Of a stretch of DNA of 64,000 nt, positions 58,055-64,000 are shown one piece after another. Every line of letters begins with the position of its first letter. Position 1 is the first letter of the stretch. The DNA comes from DASYTH01 sp045806965 (lineage in GTDB: Bacteria > Actinomycetota > Actinomycetes > Mycobacteriales > Pseudonocardiaceae), in the NCBI GenBank assembly GCA_045806965.1, contig JBJMIG010000093.1:186001-250000 (forward strand), read 5' to 3'. The notes below the pieces were generated by a model. The model did not search any database and had not been told where the DNA came from. It saw only the letters and a program-made list of their open reading frames with translations. A program made the position numbers and the translations under genes.

Positions 58055-58067
58055 TACATCGGATGTA
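58055..58067. promoter_or_regulatory. TACATCGGATGTA operator upstream of the importer operon
   Basis: A perfect 6-1-6 inverted repeat in the leader of the binding-protein gene. The same CATC-G-GATG core appears upstream of the carboxylase and the fucose enzymes. Apart from it I see no gene in 57997-58389. Confidence 0.55.
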
Positions 58068-58389
58068 TTCACCGCCGTCAAGCCCGCAGCGCCGAGCCGC
58101 CATCGGCGCAGGCCGCTCATTCATGGGATGTCTATTGGAGTCCGGATCATGCCGGCCGCCATACTCCGCGACACCGGCCTGGTCGCCGGCAACACATTCG
58201 GCGCCGCGTTCCGCACCAACACCACACACCTCGGCATCGCGTTGCTGGCGGCCCGGCCCAAGCAACGCTCTCAGGTGCCATGAGCGCACCCAGCAGGTGT
58301 CGAAGGGGTTTCCGCGTCATCCTCCGGGGTAGCCGCCCGGCTATGGAACACCCCGTGCCGTCCGACCCGTCATTGCCGGAGCCACCGTC

Positions 58390-59046
58390 GTGAACACCGT
58401 CATCTTCGACGTCGACGGCACGCTGGTCGACACCAACTATCACCACGCGATCGCCTGGTTCAGGGCATTCCAGAAGCACGGTGTGACCGTGCCGGTCTGG
58501 CGCATCCATCGTGCGATCGGCATGGGCGGCGACCGGCTGGTCGGGCACGTTGCCGGCGCCGGGGTCGAACGTGAGCTCGGCGACGCGGTGCGCGACGAGT
58601 GGAAGCGCTGCTACGAGCCGATGCTCGAGGAGGTCCGGGGTTTCGCGGGGGCCCGCGACCTCGTGGCCGAGGCCGGAAGCAGCGGACGGCGGGTCGCGCT
58701 GGCCAGCTCCGGCCAGCCCGACCACGTCAAGCACTACCTTGACCTGCTCGACCTGCACGACCTGGCGGACGACTGGACCAGCGCGGCGGACGTCGACGAC
58801 ACCAAACCCGCCCCCGACCTGCTGCACACCGCGCTGGGCCGGCTCGGCGGCGGTGCGGCGGTGCTCATCGGCGACTCGACCTGGGACTGTGAAGCCGCCG
58901 CGAACGCCGGGCTGTCCTGCGTCACGCTGCTCACCGGCGGCTTCTCCGAAGCCGAGCTCCGCGATGCCGGCGCCGGCGCCGTCTACCCGGACCTCAACGC
59001 CCTGCGCGCCGCCCTGCCCGCCCTTCCCTTCGCCAAGCCGAAATAG
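58390..59046 (+). CDS. HAD-superfamily hydrolase (phosphoglycolate-phosphatase-like)
   Basis: 218 aa. Motif I VIFDVDGTLVDTNYHH, motif II VALASSGQPDHV (Ser), motif III Lys in DDTKPAPDLL, and motif IV VLIGDSTWDCEAAANAG are all present, with an alpha-helical C1 cap (about 18-80). It dephosphorylates a small sugar phosphate or phosphoglycolate. GTG 58390 is the only start near the first motif. It is a single gene convergent with the next. Confidence 0.92.
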   Translation: MNTVIFDVDGTLVDTNYHHAIAWFRAFQKHGVTVPVWRIHRAIGMGGDRLVGHVAGAGVERELGDAVRDEWKRCYEPMLEEVRGFAGARDLVAEAGSSGRRVALASSGQPDHVKHYLDLLDLHDLADDWTSAADVDDTKPAPDLLHTALGRLGGGAAVLIGDSTWDCEAAANAGLSCVTLLTGGFSEAELRDAGAGAVYPDLNALRAALPALPFAKPK

Positions 59047-59048
59047 GC

Positions 59049-59447
59049 TCAGCCCTGGGTGATCCTGATGGACGCGACGTCCTTCGCGCCCAGCGACGTC
59101 GACACCCGCAGCAGGTACAGCCCCGGATCGAATACCCGGCCGCTCCCAGGGGTGTTGAGGGAGTTGCTGAATTCGCCGTTGCGCACCAGATGCAGAGACA
59201 CGTTCGCCTGGTGGCAGTAGGTCGTCTCGATCGTGGCCTGCCAGTTGAGCAGGGGGTAGTCGTTGGCGAAGATGGCCCCGGGCGGAATCACCGGGTTCGG
59301 CGAGGTCACCGTGCCTGAGGCGTTGTTCAGGCAGACCGCCGAGTCCACTGTGATATCGGCGTTCGCCGGTTGCGGCGCTACCAGCACCCCGACGACCACG
59401 GCCGCGGCCACCCCACCGGCTGCCCGGCGCACGGACGATCGGTTCAT
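59049..59447 (-). CDS. Small secreted protein
   Basis: 132 aa from ATG 59447, with AGGAGG 6 bases upstream. The N-terminus (MNRSSVRRAAGGVAAAVVVG ... PANA) is a Sec signal peptide cleaved after ANA. The mature 95-100 residues are beta-rich with two cysteines (DSAVCLNN, TTYCHQAN) that may pair. No family is recognised. Confidence 0.8.
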   Translation of the reverse strand: MNRSSVRRAAGGVAAAVVVGVLVAPQPANADITVDSAVCLNNASGTVTSPNPVIPPGAIFANDYPLLNWQATIETTYCHQANVSLHLVRNGEFSNSLNTPGSGRVFDPGLYLLRVSTSLGAKDVASIRITQG

Positions 59448-59678
59448 GTCGACCTCCTGGCTGTTGATTGTTCCGTCACCAGAGAGGCGTTCCATCCCGT
59501 TCCATCACGGCACGGCCACTAGGTGGATGTCGGTGGCGTGGCCAACCCGCGGTGTAGCGCGCCGGCGACGATGAGCACCTCGTCCAGGCTGCCAAGGATC
59601 GCCTCGACCTGGTCCAGCAGCGTGCCGAAGCCCTCGCCGGCCGGGGGGTTCCGGGGGCGCAGCCCTCCGGCCGGGGGT

Positions 59679-59697
59679 CTGGGGGCTTGGCCCCCAG
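59679..59697 (-). terminator. Hairpin downstream of tmRNA
   Basis: CTGGGGGC-TTG-GCCCCCAG forms an 8-base GC stem 52 bases beyond the tmRNA 3' end. GC-rich repeats (GGCCGGGGG) lie on its left. It probably ends the ssrA transcript. Confidence 0.6.
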
Positions 59698-59748
59698 AAA
59701 ATACGCGACACGCCCGGTCCGCGCTTTCCGCGGACAGGCGTGCCTGCG

Positions 59749-60119
59749 TGGAGGTGCCGGGAATCGAACCCGGGTCCTCTGTCGTCTTGTCAGGGCTTCT
59801 CCGTGCGCAGTTCACCTTGCCTCTACTCGACCCCGCCGGTCTCGTGAACTAGCCGGTGTGACGGGCCCAGCCGCTGTGTGCTTCCCGATTCGGATCCGCG
59901 GCCGGTCCGAAGCGGTAAGCCTCCTAGCTGATGCCGGCGAGCCGGGTCGGAGGCGACCCCGGGCCGACAGACGTCACGCTCGCTTAGGCAGCGAGGGCAA
60001 CGTCGCGCTGACTTGTAGTCTTGGCGCTTGTTTTTTTGCGGCGACGCTTGAGGTGGCCATCCGCCTGCACCTGCACGCTTCCCCTGGCTCAACGTCCAGA
60101 GTCGAAACCGTTCACCCCC
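59749..60119 (-). ncRNA. ssrA: tmRNA (transfer-messenger RNA)
   Basis: 371 bases on the minus strand. The 5' end GGGGGTGAACGGTTTCGACT pairs with the 3' end CACCTCC-A, and the T arm CCGGGTTCGATTCCCGG precedes it; CCA is not encoded. The tag frame ends with codons for SQRDVALAA and TAA, close to the actinobacterial tag SQRDYALAA. tmRNA rescues stalled ribosomes with SmpB and tags nascent chains for Clp proteases. SmpB is not in the window. Confidence 0.95.
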
Positions 60120-60291
60120 CTGTCGATGGGTTGATCCACCAAGGATAACGCCTCAGCGTGCCCCGTTCATCCCGGTTGCGCCATCTCGGGGTAGGGACAG
60201 CCCTACCCCGGGGACGGCGGTGGGCACCATGGCCGCGACCTGGGGTTTGCCGGGAAGCTTGGCTCAGCGCACCAACGACGGAAGGATCACC

Positions 60292-61011
60292 ATGGCACCG
60301 GCAGTTGTCACCGAGCGCGACGGTACCCGGCCTAACCCGCCGGTCCTCGGCTCGCTCGCCTACCTGGTGTTGAACCTGCCGGTGGGGACCGCGGGTTTCG
60401 TATTCGTCGTGACCACCCTCAGTGTCGGGCTGAGCACGGCGATCATCTGGGTGGGCATCCCCCTGCTCGCGCTGGCCATGCTGGTCTGGCGGGCCGGTGC
60501 GGCGCTGGAACGGCGCCGGGTACACGCACTGCTGCGCACCTACGTCGCGACGCCCTACCTGCCGCTGCCGGACGGCCTTGGCGCACAGCTCAAGACCCGG
60601 GCGCGGGACCAGGCGACCTGGAAGGACATGAGCTACTTCCTGCTGCTCCTGCCGGTCGGCATCGCCGAGTTCGTCCTGATGGTGTCGCTGTGGTCGACCA
60701 GCCTGTGGCTGTTGCTCATGCCGCTCTATTTCGGGTTCCTGCCGGCCGAGTGGTACCCGGTCTTCGACAACCACCCCTTCGCCTCGGTGGACTCCACCTG
60801 GGAGGCACTGCCCTGGGCGGCACTCGGCGCACTCCTGCTGGCCATGACGGTCGCGCTCACCAAGGCGCTCGGCTCGATGCACGCCCGTTTCGCCAGGGCC
60901 ATGCTCGGCCCGAGTCGACGCATGGTCGACTCGCTCGCGCGACCGGTGGCCAGCACCGGCCGGGAGGCTCCCCGAATGGACCTTCGCACCCACGTCTACC
61001 CGGGCGCGTGA
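60292..61011 (+). CDS. Membrane sensor-domain protein (two-component system associated)
   Basis: 239 aa with two pairs of membrane helices (LNLPVGTAGFVFVVTTLSVG, FLLLLPVGIAEFVLMVSLWS and others). It matches the 'sensor' domain (PF13796) found at the N-terminus of actinobacterial histidine kinases. The next gene begins with the same kind of domain, so the two are related by duplication. ATG 60292 has GGAAGGA upstream; it is encoded 4 bases before the kinase. Confidence 0.85.
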   Translation: MAPAVVTERDGTRPNPPVLGSLAYLVLNLPVGTAGFVFVVTTLSVGLSTAIIWVGIPLLALAMLVWRAGAALERRRVHALLRTYVATPYLPLPDGLGAQLKTRARDQATWKDMSYFLLLLPVGIAEFVLMVSLWSTSLWLLLMPLYFGFLPAEWYPVFDNHPFASVDSTWEALPWAALGALLLAMTVALTKALGSMHARFARAMLGPSRRMVDSLARPVASTGREAPRMDLRTHVYPGA

Positions 61012-61015
61012 GGCG

Positions 61016-62239
61016 ATGACCAGTCCGTTGCCCGCCGAGCCCAACCTGCACATGGTGCGGGTTCCGGCCGACGTGGATGCTGTACGAGTGGCCGAGCCCC
61101 AGCCAATCGTCGAGCACCGCACGCACCGCCCGGTTCGCCGGGTGCTCGGGTCGATCGTGTTCATGATCGGCGGGTTCCCGATGAGCCTCGCCGCGTTCGT
61201 CGTCCTGGTCTACTTCCTGGCGTTCGGCATCGGCACCGCGGTGATCTGGGTCGGGTTCGTGGTGCTGATGATCGCTACCAAGCTGATCTACGGCTTCGCC
61301 GCGCTGGACCGGAAGTGGATCAAACTGACCCTCGGCATCACGATCCCCACCCCGACCGTCGAGCGGCACGGCACGCTGGTGCAGCGCTGGCGTCAGGAGC
61401 TCACCGACTCCCAGACCTGGCGCAACTTCGCCTACCAGATGGTCACCTTCCCGATGAGCTGCGTGGAGTTCGCGCTGGCCATCGCCGGCACGGTCCTGCT
61501 GCCGATCGGGATCTGGGTGGTCCCGTTCGTCGCGTCACTGCACGCGCAGCTGGCGATGACGCTGCTCGGCACCAACACGACCGCCCGGCTCACCGAACAG
61601 GCCCAGCGGCTACAGGCCTCCCGCGCACGAGGGGTGGACGCCGCCGAGGCCGAGCGCCGCCGGATCGAGCGGGACCTGCACGACGGCGCGCAGCAGCGGC
61701 TGGTCGCGGTGACCATGGGCCTTGGTCGCGCCCAGGCCAAGTTCGACCGGGATCCGGAGGGCGCCCGGGCGTTGATCAACGAGGCGAAGGCGGACGCCAT
61801 GCTGGCCGTCGCCGAGCTGCGCGACCTGGCCCGTGGCATCTACCCGGCGGTGCTCGGCGACCGCGGCCTCGACGCCGCGCTGTCCTCGCTGGCCGCCAAG
61901 TGCCCGGTGCGGGTACACGTCCAGGTCACCGTCGAGCCGCGCCCGCCGGCCGCGGTGGAGAGCACCGCGTACTTCATCGTCGGCGAGTCGCTGACCAACA
62001 TCGCCAAGCACGCCGCTGCCGAGCAGGTCACCGTGAAGGTGTGGCGGGAGGATCGCCCGTCCGGTGATCTCGTGGTGATCGAGGTCACCGACGATGGTGC
62101 CGGCGGCGCGTCGTTCCGGCCGGGCGGAGGGCTCGCCGGGCTGGCCGACCGGGCTGCCACGATTGACGGCGTGATGACAGTGGTGAGCCCCATCGGCGGG
62201 CCGACAGTAGTCAGGGCAGACCTTCCGTGCACGTGGTGA
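61016..62239 (+). CDS. NarL-type sensor histidine kinase
   Basis: 407 aa. Residues about 35-190 are the membrane sensor domain (two helix pairs). HisKA_3 follows: AERRRIERDLHDGAQQRLVA with the phosphorylated His, then LARGIYPAVLGDRGLDAALS. The HATPase domain has VGESLTNIAKHAAAEQ (N box) and DDGAGGAS with GGGLAGLADRAATI. It phosphorylates the response regulator whose gene overlaps its 3' end by 13 bases. The stimulus is unknown, probably envelope stress. Confidence 0.93.
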   Translation: MTSPLPAEPNLHMVRVPADVDAVRVAEPQPIVEHRTHRPVRRVLGSIVFMIGGFPMSLAAFVVLVYFLAFGIGTAVIWVGFVVLMIATKLIYGFAALDRKWIKLTLGITIPTPTVERHGTLVQRWRQELTDSQTWRNFAYQMVTFPMSCVEFALAIAGTVLLPIGIWVVPFVASLHAQLAMTLLGTNTTARLTEQAQRLQASRARGVDAAEAERRRIERDLHDGAQQRLVAVTMGLGRAQAKFDRDPEGARALINEAKADAMLAVAELRDLARGIYPAVLGDRGLDAALSSLAAKCPVRVHVQVTVEPRPPAAVESTAYFIVGESLTNIAKHAAAEQVTVKVWREDRPSGDLVVIEVTDDGAGGASFRPGGGLAGLADRAATIDGVMTVVSPIGGPTVVRADLPCTW

Positions 62240-62871
62240 TCGCCGAGGACTCGGTGCTCCTGCGGGCCGGCCTCCAGCGACTTCTCGCGGACGAGAACAT
62301 CGACGTGGTGGCGGCCGTCGAGGACGGCACCGGGCTGCTGCTCGCGATCAGCGAGCACCGGCCGGACCTGGCCATCGTGGACGTTCGGATGCCCCCGACG
62401 TTCACCGACGAGGGCCTGCGCGCGGCGCTGGCCGCCCGGGAGCAGCTGCCCGGGCTGCCGGTCCTGGTGCTCTCCCAGTACGTGGAGGAGCGCTACGCCG
62501 TCGAGCTGTTGGCCGGTGGCGCCGGCGGGGTCGGCTACCTGCTCAAGGAGCGGGTGGCCGACGTCGCCGAGTTCGTGGACGCGGTGCACCGGGTCGCCGG
62601 GGGCGGCACGTGCATCGATCAGGAGGTGATCGCGCAGCTCATGGCCCGCGGTCGACGCAATCCCATCGACGTGCTCACCCCGAGGGAGCGGGAGGTGCTC
62701 GGTCTGATGGCCCAGGGACTGTCCAATGTGGCCATCGCCAAGTCGCTCACCGTCTCCGACGGGGCGGTGGAGAAGCACGTCGGCAACATCTTCAGCAAGC
62801 TCGGCCTCGAGCCGAGCTCCGATGAGCACCGCCGGGTGCGGGCGGTGCTCACCTTCCTCGAGCGCGGCTAG
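62227..62871 (+). CDS. NarL/LuxR-family response regulator
   Basis: 214 aa. The receiver domain has VVIAEDSVLLRAGLQRLL, the phospho-acceptor Asp in DLAIVDVRMPP, Ser in VLVLSQYVEERY, and Lys in YLLKERVAD. The LuxR HTH reads LTPREREVLGLMAQGLSNVA followed by VEKHVGNIFSKLGL. It is coupled to the upstream kinase. An inverted repeat (GGTGACCTT at 62886 and AAGGTCACC at 62982) in the gap before lon may be part of termination. Confidence 0.95.
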   Translation: MHVVIAEDSVLLRAGLQRLLADENIDVVAAVEDGTGLLLAISEHRPDLAIVDVRMPPTFTDEGLRAALAAREQLPGLPVLVLSQYVEERYAVELLAGGAGGVGYLLKERVADVAEFVDAVHRVAGGGTCIDQEVIAQLMARGRRNPIDVLTPREREVLGLMAQGLSNVAIAKSLTVSDGAVEKHVGNIFSKLGLEPSSDEHRRVRAVLTFLERG

Positions 62872-63001
62872 GCGGCCGCATCACGGTGACCTTGCGCTCT
62901 GCGGCCCACGGCGCCCGAAGCCAGGCGAGCCGGCCAGCCAGCCGCCCGAGCGAGGAACACCGAGCGCGGAGATACAGCGGAAGGTCACCTTGCGCGGTTG
63001 G

Positions 63002-64000
63002 CTAGGCAGCCACCCGGGTCGCGACCTCCTCGGCCGGCTCCAGCGCGATCTCCAGCACCTCCCGGACGTCGCTGACCAGGTGCACGGTCAGCTCATCCCG
63101 GACCGCCGCCGGCACGTCGTCCAGGTCGGGCTCGTTGCGCTTGGGCAGCAGCACCGTGCTGATTCCGGCGCGGTGCGCGGCGAGCAGCTTCTGCTTCACC
63201 CCACCGATCGGCAGCACCCGGCCGGTCAGCGACACCTCGCCGGTCATCGCCACGTCCGAGCGCACCGGCCGGCCGGACAGCAGCGACGCGAGCGCGGTGG
63301 TCATGGTGACCCCGGCGCTCGGCCCGTCCTTGGGGACCGCACCCGCCGGCACGTGCACGTGTACCCCGCGCGAGGCCAGCTCTCCCACCGGCAGCTCCAG
63401 CGGGCCGCCCTTGGATCGCAGGTAGGACAGGGCGATCTGGGCCGACTCCTTCATGACGTCGCCGAGCTGCCCGGTGAGCGTGACCCCGGCCGAGCCGGTC
63501 TCCTTGTCCGCCAACGAAGCCTCGACGAACAACACGTCGCCGCCGGCGCCGGTGACCGCGAGGCCGGTGGCCACGCCGGGCACCGCGGTGCGCTCGGCCG
63601 ACTCCGGGGTGTGCTTGGGCTGCCCCAGGTAGGTCCGCAGGTCAGCCCGGCCGACGGTAACCGGCAGCGCGCCGTCGCCGATCGCGAGCCTGGTCGTGAC
63701 CTTGCGCAGCACCCGGGCGATCGAGCGCTCGAGTTGGCGCACACCGGCCTCCCGGGTGTACTCGCCGGCGATCAGCCGCAGCGCCTCGTCGGCCTCGGCG
63801 ACCTCGGCCGCGGTCAGCCCGGCCCGCTCCAACTGCCGAGGCAGCAGGTGGTCGCGGGCGATGGTGACCTTCTCGTCCTCGGTGTAGCCGTCCAGCGCGA
63901 CCAGTTCCATCCGGTCGAGCAGCGGCGCCGGGATGGCGTCGACGACGTTGGCCGTCGCCAGGAAGACCACGTCGGACAGATCCAGCTCGACCTCGAGGTA
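63002..64000 (-). CDS. lon: ATP-dependent Lon protease, C-terminal part (5' end beyond window)
   Basis: 332 residues are visible. The end of the AAA+ module includes FLATANVVDAIPAPLLDRME (sensor 1 and arginine finger region) and EAGVRQLERSIARVLRK (sensor 2). The protease domain includes VPAGAVPKDGPSAGVTMTTA with the catalytic Ser, and GRVLPIGGVKQKLLAAHRAG with the catalytic Lys. Lon degrades misfolded and regulatory proteins in the cytoplasm. The frame is open through 64000. Confidence 0.96.
   Translation of the reverse strand, partial: YLEVELDLSDVVFLATANVVDAIPAPLLDRMELVALDGYTEDEKVTIARDHLLPRQLERAGLTAAEVAEADEALRLIAGEYTREAGVRQLERSIARVLRKVTTRLAIGDGALPVTVGRADLRTYLGQPKHTPESAERTAVPGVATGLAVTGAGGDVLFVEASLADKETGSAGVTLTGQLGDVMKESAQIALSYLRSKGGPLELPVGELASRGVHVHVPAGAVPKDGPSAGVTMTTALASLLSGRPVRSDVAMTGEVSLTGRVLPIGGVKQKLLAAHRAGISTVLLPKRNEPDLDDVPAAVRDELTVHLVSDVREVLEIALEPAEEVATRVAA

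Noticed and set aside
58047..58283. Small plus-strand open frame (78 codons) upstream of the HAD gene
   Set aside because: It begins within the importer promoter palindrome region, lacks a ribosome site and matches no family.
59687..60148. Open frames on both strands over 59.7-60.1 kb
   Set aside because: They cover the tmRNA; the ends, the tag and the T arm identify the RNA gene, so the frames are not proteins.
62886..62990. GGTGACCTT...AAGGTCACC inverted repeat as a nuclear-receptor-like or phage operator
   Set aside because: The arms are 87 bases apart and embedded in GC-rich DNA after a response regulator; a role in termination or chance is simpler.
1..64000. CRISPR arrays, replication origin or prophage structural genes
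   Set aside because: No regularly spaced repeats, no DnaA-box cluster and no capsid, portal or terminase genes were seen.

Overview
The window is high-GC DNA from an actinomycete, probably Pseudonocardiales or a related filamentous lineage. The evidence is the frequent GTG starts, the 4-base start/stop overlaps, ECF sigma factors, an actinobacterial-type tmRNA, a NarL-type sensor/kinase/regulator trio and a C-terminal Lon fragment. Genus cannot be fixed from sequence alone.

Layout. (1) 1-12.0 kb: an unassigned specialised-metabolite locus. A seven-gene leftward operon encodes an ABC-2 exporter, two Gfo/Idh/MocA oxidoreductases, a xylose-isomerase-like TIM barrel and an MTA-phosphorylase-like enzyme. 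It diverges from a rightward set of a GT4-like glycosyltransferase, a GT-B-like glycosyltransferase, a B12-type radical SAM enzyme and a GT-A-like protein. The tail of a UDP-glucose-dehydrogenase-like gene lies at the left edge. (2) 12-16.3 kb: a YCII/ECF42-type sigma pair, a membrane-anchored protein, DUF5995 and gene scars (GNAT, TetR). (3) 16.4-20.2 kb: a mobile-element graveyard with IS21, tyrosine recombinase and IS701 remnants and a broken DUF6228 gene. (4) 20.2-28.1 kb: a giant RHS/YD-repeat polymorphic toxin with its probable immunity gene. (5) 28.4-41.3 kb: accessory DNA containing a PD-(D/E)XK-like gene overlapping a truncated LuxR regulator, a tRNA-Lys 3' scar, a tandem LuxR-HTH protein, a broken tryptophan halogenase, two sigma-factor operons (one ending in a chimeric kinase), duplicated DUF6262 scars and a ThiF(E1)-JAB pair. 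(6) 41.5-64 kb: more chromosome-like DNA with tRNA-Ala, DsbA/MauE, a WYL regulator, a LexA-box DUF4262 gene, a biotinyl-carboxyltransferase fusion, an apparently complete non-phosphorylative L-fucose pathway with ABC importer and GntR regulator, tmRNA, a two-component system and lon.

How it works together. The fucose block reads as importer, mutarotase, aldo/keto reductase, lactonase, fuconate dehydratase, SDR and FAH-family hydrolase, yielding pyruvate and lactate. A CATCGGATG-type palindrome is shared by the importer promoter, the catabolic promoter and the carboxylase promoter, which suggests a small regulon. In the left locus, the exporter plus glycosyltransferases plus radical SAM chemistry point to a glycosylated product; the phosphorylase may remove 5'-deoxyadenosine or MTA by-products. 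The most novel candidates are that locus, the ThiF-JAB pair, the toxin/immunity module, the chimeric sigma/kinase operon, and a lactonase that carries an unusual insertion containing GntR-like palindromes. Family assignments come from reading motifs by eye; no database search was possible.
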